From assembly GCA_035353335.1 (NCBI GenBank), contig DAOPZJ010000022.1:1-40664 (forward strand): DNA of 40,664 bases. Direction: 5' to 3'. A program made the translations under genes and the position numbers. Shown piece after piece: positions 33,308-40,664 of the stretch. The stretch's first letter is position 1. The number at the start of each line of letters is the position of its first letter. Under the pieces are notes generated by a model that was given only the letters and a program-made list of their open reading frames with translations, was not told where the DNA came from and searched no databases. Source of the stretch: Oscillospiraceae bacterium. Its GTDB lineage: Bacteria; Bacillota; Clostridia; Oscillospirales; JAKOTC01.

Positions 33308-35797
33308 ATGAATACACAAGTACTCAGCATACGGGGTATGACCTGTGCGGCTTGTGCGCAACGTATAGAAAAGACCATTCGAAAACTCTCCGGCATCGAA
33401 CAGGCAACCGTGAATCTTGCGAGTGAAAAATTGTTCGTAGAATATGACCCGGACAAGTTAACACTCGATACCGTCAAAGATGCCGTTGCAAAAATCGGTT
33501 ATGAAGTTGTTGAAAAAAGCGATAGCAGCCATGTGGCGATCCCCATCGGCGGCATGACCTGCGCGGCCTGCGCTCAGCGGGTGGAGAAGTCCATTAAAAA
33601 ACTCGAGGGTGTTGCAGGCGCTTCGGTAAATCTCGCCACCGAAAAAGCGACGGTTCAATACGACCCGCAAAAGATCCGGCTTTCGGCCATTCGCGAGTCC
33701 ATCGAAAAAGCCGGATACAAAGCGCTGGAGATCAATAAAACAGACGCTGCCGATGAAGACCGGAAACGCAAACAAAAGGAAATCCGGACTTTGTGGATAA
33801 AATTCATCGTTTCCGCGATATTCTCGGTTCCGCTGCTCTATATCGCAATGGTTCCGATGATCAAATTTATAAAGCTTCCGTTCCCCGCCGGGCTTGATCC
33901 CATGCAGTATCCGCTGATATACGCTTTAATTGAACTGTTGTTGGTGATTCCTGTTGTCGGTGTGGGATATAAGTTTTATACGATCGGATTTAAAAACTTG
34001 GTTCGGCTGAGCCCGAACATGGATTCTTTGATCGCCATCGGAACCACCGCGGCAATCCTATACAGCATCTATAACACCTGGCAGATTGCACTCGGCAACT
34101 TTAAAGCGGTTGAGCATCTGTATTTTGAGACCGCGGGCATCATCATCACGCTGATCTTGCTCGGCAAATCATTGGAGGCGGTATCAAAGGGACGTACCGG
34201 CGAAGCCATCAAAAAGCTCATGGGTCTTGCGCCGAAAACCGCGATTATTCTCCAGGGCGGTGCGGAAAAAGAAATTCCGATCGATGAAGTCGAAATCGGT
34301 GACGTCATCGTTGTCAAACCGGGCGCTAAAATTCCGGTGGATGGCTCAGTCACCGACGGCCGCACGTCAATCGACGAATCCATGCTGACCGGCGAAAGTA
34401 TGCCGGTGGACAAGAAACCGGGAGATCCCGTTTACGCCGCATCATTGAACACCACAGGCACAATCCAATTCAAGGCGGAGAAAATCGGCAGCGACACCGC
34501 ACTCGCGCAAATCATCAAACTGGTCGAAGACGCGCAGGGCTCCAAAGCCCCGATCGCGCAAATGGCCGATATCGTCTCGGGTTACTTTGTCCCGATCGTC
34601 TGTGCGATTGCCCTTGTCGCGGGGATTGCCTGGTACTTCGGAACCGGCGGAAATCTTGAATTTGCCCTGACCATCTTTATTTCGGTGCTCGTCATCGCCT
34701 GCCCCTGTGCGCTGGGCCTCGCCACTCCGACCGCCATCATGGTCGGGACCGGCAAAGGCGCTGAAAACGGCATTTTGATCAAAGGCGGAGAAGCGCTTGA
34801 AACCGCGCATAAAATCAATACCATCGTGTTTGACAAGACAGGCACCCTCACGGAGGGAAAACCGACCGTTACAGACGTCGTCGCTCTGGGGGACCTCCCT
34901 GAACAGCAGCTTCTTCAGTTGACGGCATCTGCCGAAAAGGGTTCCGAGCATCCGCTCGGTCAGGCAATCGTCCGCGGCGCCGAAGAAAAAGGATTAAAGA
35001 TCTCAGCGGCAGAGACCTTTGAATCCCTCACGGGACGGGGAATTGAAGCAAAAATCAACGGGCAGCTCGTCCTTGCCGGAAACCGAAAATTGATGGAAGA
35101 GCGAAATATCTCGTTGAGCGAGCTGGAAGAATCATCTGATAAACTGGCCGGTGAGGGAAAAACGCCCATGTATGTCGCACTCGACGGCAAACTCGCGGGT
35201 ATCGTTGCGGTAGCCGATGTGGTGAAACAAAGCAGCCGCTCCGCAATTGAAAGTTTACACAGAATGGGCATAAAAGTGGCCATGATCACCGGCGACAACC
35301 GCAAAACCGCTGAGGCGATCGCCCGTCAGGTCGGCATCGACCGTGTTTTAGCCGAGGTTCTGCCGCAGGACAAATCCAATGAGGTCAAAAAGCTGCAGGC
35401 GGAGGGGCATAAAGTCGCGATGGTCGGGGACGGCATCAACGACGCGCCCGCGCTGGCGCAAGCCGATATCGGCATCGCCATCGGCTCCGGCACGGACGTT
35501 GCGATGGAATCCGCGGACATTGTTCTGATGCGTTCCGATCTGATGGATGTCCCGACGGCGATCAATTTGAGCAAAAGAACCATTCGCAATATCAAGCAAA
35601 ACCTGTTCTGGGCATTCGGTTACAACGTAATCGGCATCCCGATCGCGGCAGGCGTGCTCTATCTGTTGGGGGGACCCCTGCTCAATCCGATTTTCGCGGC
35701 GGCGGCGATGAGTTTGAGTTCGGTTTCCGTTTTGACAAACGCGCTTCGTTTAAAAAGATTTAAAGCATCAAGAGAGGATCAGGTGAAAACAATATGA
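33308..35797 (+). CDS. copA: CopA, Cu(I)-exporting P1B-type ATPase
   Basis: The 829-residue ATPase has two N-terminal heavy-metal-binding domains, each with CAAC (13-16 and 85-88). It has eight membrane helices, the transport motif CPC (465-467), the phosphorylation motif DKTGTLT (from about 509), the nucleotide-binding SEHPLGQAI and GDGINDAPAL (from about 707). The late helices carry YN and MSLSS, which identify the Cu(I) subgroup P1B-1 rather than Zn or Cd pumps. It moves Cu+ from the cytoplasm outwards, probably loaded by the CopZ-like protein. The next gene overlaps by four bases (ATGA). Confidence 0.96.
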   Translation: MNTQVLSIRGMTCAACAQRIEKTIRKLSGIEQATVNLASEKLFVEYDPDKLTLDTVKDAVAKIGYEVVEKSDSSHVAIPIGGMTCAACAQRVEKSIKKLEGVAGASVNLATEKATVQYDPQKIRLSAIRESIEKAGYKALEINKTDAADEDRKRKQKEIRTLWIKFIVSAIFSVPLLYIAMVPMIKFIKLPFPAGLDPMQYPLIYALIELLLVIPVVGVGYKFYTIGFKNLVRLSPNMDSLIAIGTTAAILYSIYNTWQIALGNFKAVEHLYFETAGIIITLILLGKSLEAVSKGRTGEAIKKLMGLAPKTAIILQGGAEKEIPIDEVEIGDVIVVKPGAKIPVDGSVTDGRTSIDESMLTGESMPVDKKPGDPVYAASLNTTGTIQFKAEKIGSDTALAQIIKLVEDAQGSKAPIAQMADIVSGYFVPIVCAIALVAGIAWYFGTGGNLEFALTIFISVLVIACPCALGLATPTAIMVGTGKGAENGILIKGGEALETAHKINTIVFDKTGTLTEGKPTVTDVVALGDLPEQQLLQLTASAEKGSEHPLGQAIVRGAEEKGLKISAAETFESLTGRGIEAKINGQLVLAGNRKLMEERNISLSELEESSDKLAGEGKTPMYVALDGKLAGIVAVADVVKQSSRSAIESLHRMGIKVAMITGDNRKTAEAIARQVGIDRVLAEVLPQDKSNEVKKLQAEGHKVAMVGDGINDAPALAQADIGIAIGSGTDVAMESADIVLMRSDLMDVPTAINLSKRTIRNIKQNLFWAFGYNVIGIPIAAGVLYLLGGPLLNPIFAAAAMSLSSVSVLTNALRLKRFKASREDQVKTI

Positions 35798-36516
35798 AAA
35801 AAAGTGTTAAACTCACGATTGTCATCGGGATTGCGGCAGTCGCGGTAGCAACGCTTCTCTTCGTAATCCTGAGAACGGCGGGCGGCAATCTCGATGTGGT
35901 CGGAAAATCATCCGTGACTTCTTTCAACAAGATTTTAAAAACAATTCCCGGCAAGGTAAGCGCCGATGAAATGAATGCGGGCTGGTCCCTGAAAGCGCCG
36001 GACGGTTCGGTTCGTTTTATCTGGAGCGAGGACTACAGCAAAAGCCCTCTGCATGATGTGATGCTGGAGCTTGACGCAAAACCGTTCATCGATGCGGGAC
36101 TGGATACAGGCAAATTACCGGAAAACTATGCTTATTACGAAGGCATGCTGATGGTGGGAACCAAATTGGGCAGTGACTCCTTCAATTATAACGGTCAACC
36201 GACTCCGCTTACGGCTTACGAAAAAATCGTTCAAAATTACCGCAGCTCTGTCGGATATCATACAGCGCTTGACCATTACAACGTCAGCGTCGGCGGCGGC
36301 AATATGTTCGAGTGGGCAAAAGATCTGAAGACGAATGGCACAACCGGAGAGAATCAGGATAAAGACATTGTCTTTGTGCTCAATCCCGAGCCGCTGATCG
36401 CGGCAGGTGTCAATCCCGAAAAAGCGGAAGGATGGGTATATGCACAGGTCACTGTGGATATCAACGGGAAACCCACGCAGGTCTATAAGTTTTTAAAACC
36501 ATTTAATTTAGACTAA
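35794..36516 (+). CDS. Membrane-anchored exported protein in copper operon, unknown function
   Basis: The 240-residue protein has one N-terminal membrane helix (about 7-27), which probably anchors a soluble extracytoplasmic domain. The domain has no cysteine and few histidines, and holds repeated Asp/Gly/Asn motifs, including FIWSEDYSKSPLHDVMLELD. No family is recognised. Four-base overlap with copA indicates coupled translation, so it may help with copper export or resistance outside the membrane. This role is inferred from position alone. Confidence 0.7.
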   Translation: MKKSVKLTIVIGIAAVAVATLLFVILRTAGGNLDVVGKSSVTSFNKILKTIPGKVSADEMNAGWSLKAPDGSVRFIWSEDYSKSPLHDVMLELDAKPFIDAGLDTGKLPENYAYYEGMLMVGTKLGSDSFNYNGQPTPLTAYEKIVQNYRSSVGYHTALDHYNVSVGGGNMFEWAKDLKTNGTTGENQDKDIVFVLNPEPLIAAGVNPEKAEGWVYAQVTVDINGKPTQVYKFLKPFNLD

Positions 36517-36544
36517 TCTTTATTTACGAAAAGGAGAAATAACT

Positions 36545-36754
36545 ATGGAAAAAAGCATCATCCGGGTGGACGGAATGTCCTGCGAGCACTGCGTTAAGGC
36601 CGTTACGAAAGCGGTCGGAGCACTGCCTGGAATCGGCAATGTCACTGTGGATTTAAAGGGTAAGACGGTGACGGTGGATTACGACCCGGCGAAAACCCCT
36701 CTCGAAAAGATCAAAACGGAAATCAATGATCAGGGCTATGATGTAATCGCATAA
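36545..36754 (+). CDS. copZ: CopZ-like copper chaperone
   Basis: The 69-residue protein is a single heavy-metal-associated domain with GMSCEHCVKAV (Cys at about 12 and 15) and the expected beta-alpha-beta-beta-alpha-beta pattern. It should carry Cu(I) to the CopA N-terminal domains. It lies 28 bases after the anchored protein gene, has an AAAGGAGAAAT site and ends at a strong terminator. Confidence 0.93.
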   Translation: MEKSIIRVDGMSCEHCVKAVTKAVGALPGIGNVTVDLKGKTVTVDYDPAKTPLEKIKTEINDQGYDVIA

Positions 36755-36760
36755 TTTGAT

Positions 36761-36795
36761 AAGGGTAACCGCGAACCGTGCGGTTACCCTTTTAT
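36761..36795 (+). terminator. Terminator of the copper operon
   Basis: AAGGGTAACCGC (36761-36772) pairs perfectly with GCGGTTACCCTT (36780-36791) around GAACCGT, followed by TTAT. Confidence 0.92.
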
Positions 36796-36907
36796 GCATT
36801 GGTTCAACAACTTCCGGCTACATAGTGCGCTTGGATATCTTTCACCGGTGGAGTTCAAGAGATCATGTACCTTATAATTTCTGTCCGATTTAGGGTTGAC
36901 AATCCAT
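36794..36907 (+). mobile_element. 3' remnant of an IS3-family element
   Basis: The frame 36797-36877 reads HWFNNFRLHSALGYLSPVEF, then a few codons and a stop. This is the C-terminal end of IS3-family transposases (the region after the last DDE glutamate). It is followed by TTTCTGTCCGATTTAGGG and TTGACAATCC, which look like the right terminal inverted repeat. The rest of the element is absent, cut directly at the copper terminator. Confidence 0.8.
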
Positions 36908-36923
36908 TAATAAGTGATATAAA
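36896..36923 (+). promoter_or_regulatory. Hybrid promoter at the IS end
   Basis: TTGACA (36896-36901), a perfect -35 box in the IS terminal sequence, is spaced 16 bases from TATAAA (36918-36923) in the flanking DNA. It points to the small gene at 36998. Confidence 0.6.
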
Positions 36924-36997
36924 GATCGCACACCAGTCGGAGCGGATGTGAGTAGATACTACCACACCCTTCCAATATAATCAAGGAGGATGTCAAC

Positions 36998-37183
36998 ATG
37001 AAAACAGTAGATTTAGAAACCGTTATCTTCGAGGAAAAGGGACTCGCGGCTTTATGCCAGATGTTTGCTAACCACCGGGAAGAGTTAAGCCAAGAGGAAC
37101 AGGACAGCATCACCTATATGCTCTCCGACCTCATCAGCGAAAAGGCCGACAAATTGCAGAATGCCTTTTACGGAGAGAAATGA
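36998..37183 (+). CDS. Small helical protein, unknown function
   Basis: The 61-residue product is highly charged and helical (MKTVDLETVIFEEKGLAALC at the start). It has a perfect AGGAGG-type site (CAAGGAGGATG) seven bases before the ATG and a terminator right after the stop, so it is likely a real gene. It lies between an IS remnant and an Rhs locus, which suggests an origin on a mobile element. No family is recognised. Confidence 0.65.
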   Translation: MKTVDLETVIFEEKGLAALCQMFANHREELSQEEQDSITYMLSDLISEKADKLQNAFYGEK

Positions 37184-37188
37184 CAGCG

Positions 37189-37218
37189 GGGAGCGGTTCT
37201 TAGGGCCGCTCCCTTCTC
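37189..37218 (+). terminator. Terminator after the small gene
   Basis: GGGAGCGG (37189-37196) and CCGCTCCC (37206-37213) form a perfect stem followed by TTCTCTT. Confidence 0.8.
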
Positions 37219-37307
37219 TTAATTAAAGGGTCAAATGATACCCAGTTATCATGTTTTCTAATCTGTAAAGGGTAAATTGAAGGGTCAAATGGCATTATAA
37301 AAGACGT

Positions 37308-37342
37308 AAAAACCCCGCAAACGGCTTGTTTACGGGGTTTTT
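37308..37342. terminator. Bidirectional terminator hairpin
   Basis: AAAAACCCCGCAAAC (37308-37322) pairs with GTTTACGGGGTTTTT (37328-37342) with one mismatch, giving A and T runs on both sides. The flanking non-coding DNA (37219-37510) also holds two copies of AGGGTCAAAT (near 37227 and 37281). No credible gene is seen in it. Confidence 0.8.
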
Positions 37343-37511
37343 CTTTGAAAGTAGTGACCAATTTTAATACCAAATTGCACATAACCCCGTCCATAATTAA
37401 ATTGTGTAGAGAATAATTAAAAGATGCACATGCCCAACGTCCCACGGTTTAATTATAACACTTCACCATACATGCGTATACTACCTTTATTAAATTTATT
37501 GATTTATAAAT

Positions 37512-37551
37512 CTAACAAAAAAAGAAGCGCATCTTGTGAATACGCTTCTTT
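37512..37551 (-). terminator. Terminator of the Rhs locus
   Basis: AAAGAAGCG and CGCTTCTTT pair around 13 bases; on the minus strand a long T run follows. It lies just after the displaced Rhs fragment. Confidence 0.85.
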
Positions 37552-37592
37552 ACATTTGTGCTGTTCCGAATTCGCCGATTATCCACTTGTTC

Positions 37593-37850
37593 CTATTGCA
37601 TATTTCTACCCAGACCGTCTACTACATTGGCAAATCCGGTGCCGTTCTGGTTTGTCTTCGACACAAGCGAGCCGTTCGGGGTATACGAATAACTCTCGAT
37701 CTGCTCTAACGCGTCCTCGATCGTTGCGACGTTCTGATACCGGTCGTATGTGTACGTTGTGGTATGCCTGCCTCCGAGAGGCATTCCGTCAGTCTGTGTG
37801 AGAACGCTGCCTGCACCGTTATTATATATATTCCAACAAAGGTTGGATTT
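37593..37850 (-). pseudogene. Displaced Rhs/YD-repeat fragment
   Basis: An open stretch without a start codon reads WNIYNNGAGSVLTQTDG, then TTTYTYDRYQNVATIEDALE, SYSYTPNGSLVSKTNQNGTG and VDGLGRNMQ. It closely matches the part of the main Rhs protein at the right window edge (SYSYTPNGSLTSKTDRNGTD...VDGLGR). It starts almost immediately after the candidate immunity gene. Such orphan pieces are left when Rhs tips are exchanged by recombination. Confidence 0.75.
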
Positions 37851-37855
37851 TAAAT

Positions 37856-38548
37856 TTATCCTTCATAGGGATCGACGAAATTTTCTGCACCTATCCTGCT
37901 CATAACCATTTCGCGTATTGTCATATGAATCTTTTGTATTTTCTCATCTTTATCCCCTTCCACAAACTCTAATGTTTGCACCACACAATTTCTTTTATTT
38001 TCTCCATATCCTTCAATACAAATCTGCTCTCTTCCGATTCTCGATACCATTTTTGATTTGCCTTTATCGGGAATTTTCCAAAAGTTCGTTTCTTCAATAA
38101 TAGATAAAAAATCTTGTGTATCTTCTTGCGAAAACTGACCGTTGTATTCAAATACGACTTCGGGTTCGTTTTTCCAATCAACATCAAATAAATCGCCAGC
38201 CCAATGCATTTTTAAACATTTCACATCTATTGAGTTGTCAGCGAATATTTTAATATTGTAATAATAAAATAATCTTGAATAATAGGGGGTATCAAATATG
38301 CGAAATTCATATTTCGCTTGAGTTTCTGCTACAGATTCCTCTATGTCCACATAATTTAAATCATTTAAAAAATCTTTATACATAATATAAAAACCCCAAG
38401 TAAGGTCATCAACAATTCTCTCGGATGATTCCGAGAGCGATGAAGCTTCCCTTATAGAATTCAACTCCGATTTATTGTCCAGTGAGTTATTATATGCACA
38501 TCCGTTTATTAAGAAGAGAATCAAAATACTAATAGCGAACTTTTTCAT
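37856..38548 (-). CDS. Lipoprotein, candidate immunity protein for the Rhs toxin
   Basis: The 230-residue protein has a lipoprotein signal peptide with lipobox LINGC (cysteine about 17) and no recognised family. The mature part has mixed alpha/beta sequence with aromatic-rich strands (YYSRLFYYYNIKIFADNSI). Its ATG overlaps the TGA of the Rhs gene, and the AAGGGGGTA site lies in the end of the toxin gene. It is very AT-rich, like the toxin tip and unlike the Rhs core. Position, overlap and composition fit an immunity gene. A lipid anchor would place it on the outer face of the membrane, where an incoming toxin is met. The role is inferred. Confidence 0.65.
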   Translation of the reverse strand: MKKFAISILILFLINGCAYNNSLDNKSELNSIREASSLSESSERIVDDLTWGFYIMYKDFLNDLNYVDIEESVAETQAKYEFRIFDTPYYSRLFYYYNIKIFADNSIDVKCLKMHWAGDLFDVDWKNEPEVVFEYNGQFSQEDTQDFLSIIEETNFWKIPDKGKSKMVSRIGREQICIEGYGENKRNCVVQTLEFVEGDKDEKIQKIHMTIREMVMSRIGAENFVDPYEG

Positions 38549-40664
38549 GCTGTATACCCCCTTTGAATTCTATAATAGGGTCTTCTAAACTTATAATACG
38601 CAGCCCAATTCGGCCATTCCATGTTTACACAATCATAACCGTATTCGCAAAATTTATCTTTTATATGATCTCTAAAATATTCCTCAAATTGCAAATAAAA
38701 AGATTTTTTTGAAACGAATATAGGTAACTTGTTTGGTATAAAATCATCAACTTCAGTGGTTTCTTTTGTCTCGAAATCATATTTAAGTAATTTTAGTTCT
38801 GGAGTTGCTACAAACAATATCTTTCTATTTAGATCAGCAAAATCCCTATCAGGCGTTGAAAAATCCTTGCCATTTGGATGTGTATGAGCGAAAGCAACGA
38901 TAGAGGTTCCAGTGGGCACTTTCCAAACTTCATCTATTGCGTGTGCAGTACCAAATTGGAATCCAATAATTCCATATTTTAATACATCATCAATTATTGA
39001 GTAAATTGTCGTGTGAAATTCTATCATTAAAAATAATGATAAAGCCATTGCATTTTCAGCAAAAAACATTGCTGCTTCTTCTATCGTATCAAACAAAGGA
39101 CTGTTATAAAACTCGTTTCCAAAAACTACAGCGTCGAGAGCTGGGTTAATCTGTTGATTTTGTAAATCCATTAGTAGTTTATCAAATTCGATATCATCCT
39201 CGGGAAGACGATTCGGTAATGCAGTACACCCACTCGGATCGACAAACGAAACCGAATTGTTATTGCAATATACATACCAGTTCAATCCGTCATTTGCCGG
39301 ATCCTGCTGCGTGAACCTTCCCGTACTCGGCTTGTAATACCTCGCCCTCAGGTAATAAGTCTCTGTTTCCTTGTCAAAGTACTCGCCGCAGTAACGAAAC
39401 GGGTTCGCGTCCGCCGGATCGGGATTAGCTTCAATCCCAAACGCATCATAGATATATGATTTCGTCAGGTCACAAGAAGAATCCGTCAGTCCGGTCACAT
39501 CACCATGCGCGTTGTAGAGATAATACACCTCTGTCGTGTCGAGGAACGCCTTGATTCTGCCGATGCCATAAACATACCGGTTTTCGGTAGTGGTGGTATT
39601 TTCACCTTCTGTGGTTGAGATGAATTCGTTCGTGATGTTACCGCCATCCCAGACATAGGCCGTAGAGGTATTCCCACTGGCTTTACTTACTCTCAATCCA
39701 TCCGGCCCGTAAGTATAGTTGGTTACAACACTGTCCATGCCGGTGTAGGACTTCAACTGCCCGAACAAGTCGTAGGTATTTGTCGTAGTACTCGTTCCGA
39801 TGGTTGCAATTAGCTGGCTTCCGTTATCGTCATAGGTGTATGTCGTATTTCCGGCAACTCCTGTTTCACCCGTCAGCCGGTTATTGGAATCATAGGTGTA
39901 AGTGGTTACAGTCACGCCGCCGATTGTCTTTGTCGCGCGGTTATTATAAACATCGAAAGAATAACCGGTTGTGACGGTGGTCTGATTCTCTGTCACAGCT
40001 TCCGCTGTCAGCCGCCCCAGATCGTCATAGGCATACAGTGTGGTCTTTGTGCCTTCCTGTTTACCTACTTGATTACCGTCCAGACGGTACAGATACGAAC
40101 AACTCGACAAAGTGTTATTACTCTCATCTTTGTTGACCAGTGTCTTGACCATGTTCGCAAGGTTATAGGTATATGTGGTAACTTCCCCGTTACCAAGTGT
40201 CATTGTCGCCCGGTTGCCGTTTGCGTCGTACGTATAAGTCGCTTCGGTTTCCCCGTTTTCTTTTACTGTGACTACCCGACCCAAACGGTCATAGGTGTAG
40301 CTTGTGGTGTTTGTAACCCCGTTCACGGTGATTGCCGAAGTGAGCATTCTCCCTGAAAGGTCATAGGTATATGCCTTTTGCGAAGGAATGCCGGAAGCGC
40401 CCAACGTAACCAAGTTCAGCTCTAAAACCACTCGACCATAACCGTCATAGGTATAGCTCGTCGTCACGCCGTCCGCGCTGACGCTAGAAACCTGTCCGCC
40501 GTAGTTGTATGCCGTCGTATGTGTTTGCGTCGCCGCACTCTTCGACGCGTTGATTGTCAAGGTCCTGCCAAGCCCATCTACACCGTAAGTGAAATCGGTT
40601 CCGTTCCGATCTGTCTTTGAGGTAAGCGACCCATTCGGCGTATAGGAATAGCTCTCGGTTTGAG
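38545..40664 (-). CDS. Rhs/YD-repeat polymorphic toxin with JAB/DUF4329-like tip (5' end beyond window)
   Basis: The frame is open to the window edge, so the N-terminus is missing. At least a dozen YD repeats (patterns such as TTSYTYDRLGRVVTV) lead to the Rhs core near 39230-39500 (DAFGIEANPDPADANPFRYC, LRARYYKPSTGRFTQQDPA, SFVDPSG). After DPSG a different, AT-rich C-terminal domain of about 227 residues begins. It contains FAHTHPNGKDFSTPDRDFAD (His at 38884-38886, Asp near 38850), an HxHP...SxxD arrangement like JAB/MPN metal sites and DUF4329 toxin tips. The expected upstream glutamate is uncertain. A lipoprotein gene overlaps its end. Secretion route is not visible here. Confidence 0.88.
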   Translation of the reverse strand, partial: QTESYSYTPNGSLTSKTDRNGTDFTYGVDGLGRTLTINASKSAATQTHTTAYNYGGQVSSVSADGVTTSYTYDGYGRVVLELNLVTLGASGIPSQKAYTYDLSGRMLTSAITVNGVTNTTSYTYDRLGRVVTVKENGETEATYTYDANGNRATMTLGNGEVTTYTYNLANMVKTLVNKDESNNTLSSCSYLYRLDGNQVGKQEGTKTTLYAYDDLGRLTAEAVTENQTTVTTGYSFDVYNNRATKTIGGVTVTTYTYDSNNRLTGETGVAGNTTYTYDDNGSQLIATIGTSTTTNTYDLFGQLKSYTGMDSVVTNYTYGPDGLRVSKASGNTSTAYVWDGGNITNEFISTTEGENTTTTENRYVYGIGRIKAFLDTTEVYYLYNAHGDVTGLTDSSCDLTKSYIYDAFGIEANPDPADANPFRYCGEYFDKETETYYLRARYYKPSTGRFTQQDPANDGLNWYVYCNNNSVSFVDPSGCTALPNRLPEDDIEFDKLLMDLQNQQINPALDAVVFGNEFYNSPLFDTIEEAAMFFAENAMALSLFLMIEFHTTIYSIIDDVLKYGIIGFQFGTAHAIDEVWKVPTGTSIVAFAHTHPNGKDFSTPDRDFADLNRKILFVATPELKLLKYDFETKETTEVDDFIPNKLPIFVSKKSFYLQFEEYFRDHIKDKFCEYGYDCVNMEWPNWAAYYKFRRPYYRIQRGYTA

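Noticed and set aside
36794..36907. Complete insertion sequence
   Set aside because: Only the last 28 or so transposase codons and one end are present.
37200..37445. Minus-strand 81-residue ORF
   Set aside because: It contains a bidirectional terminator hairpin and has no family-like sequence.
1..40664. tRNA, rRNA or known riboswitch
   Set aside because: No clover-leaf, rRNA-like or familiar riboswitch sequence was seen by eye; a covariance-model scan was not possible here.

Overview
The window looks like a chromosomal segment from an anaerobic, fermentative Firmicute of the Clostridia, close to Oscillospiraceae-like lineages. This is an inference from strong AGGAGG-type ribosome binding sites, sigma-A-type promoters, short lipoprotein signal peptides, a membrane-bound [NiFe]-hydrogenase and family-level similarity of the proteins. 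No rRNA, tRNA or CRISPR array is visible. Most of the DNA has moderate to high GC. AT-rich islands occur at 7.3-9.9 kb and 36.9-39.2 kb.

Left part (1-10.1 kb): the first codons of alanine dehydrogenase beside an Lrp-type regulator; a frameshifted zinc-dependent phospholipase C-like gene; an OmpR/histidine-kinase pair facing two small exported proteins; more lipoproteins; a DUF3592 membrane protein; VOC and nitroreductase enzymes; a decayed gene; and an orphan sugar-type solute-binding lipoprotein.

Centre (10.1-26.0 kb, all minus strand): an almost gap-free hydrogenase locus. A promoter near 26,020 reads hypA-B-F-C-D-E, the complete NiFe cofactor assembly set. After hypE, a second good promoter near 20,300 and a long leader hairpin precede twelve structural or processing genes: three antiporter-like subunits, NuoJ-, NuoK-, NuoA-, NuoB-, NuoC-, NuoD-, NuoH- and NuoI-like subunits, and a HycI-type maturation protease. 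Together these match all eleven core subunits of complex I. The large subunit still has both CxxC nickel motifs, so this is a group 4 (energy-converting) [NiFe]-hydrogenase. It probably couples ferredoxin oxidation and H2 evolution to ion translocation.

Right part (26.0-36.8 kb): a hexanucleotide microsatellite, a large helical-barrel carbohydrate-type protein, a URO-D-family protein next to a GH95 glycosidase interrupted by an in-frame TGA, and a copper cassette. The cassette holds an HxlR regulator, a CopA ATPase, a membrane-anchored protein, a CopZ-like chaperone and a broken HMA/DUF2318 chimera.

Far right (36.8-40.7 kb): the last codons of an IS3-family transposase, whose end may supply a promoter to a small ORF, then an Rhs/YD-repeat polymorphic toxin. 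The toxin tip has a JAB/DUF4329-like HxHP...SxxD motif. It overlaps by 4 nt an AT-rich lipoprotein gene that is a good candidate for its immunity protein, followed by a displaced Rhs fragment.
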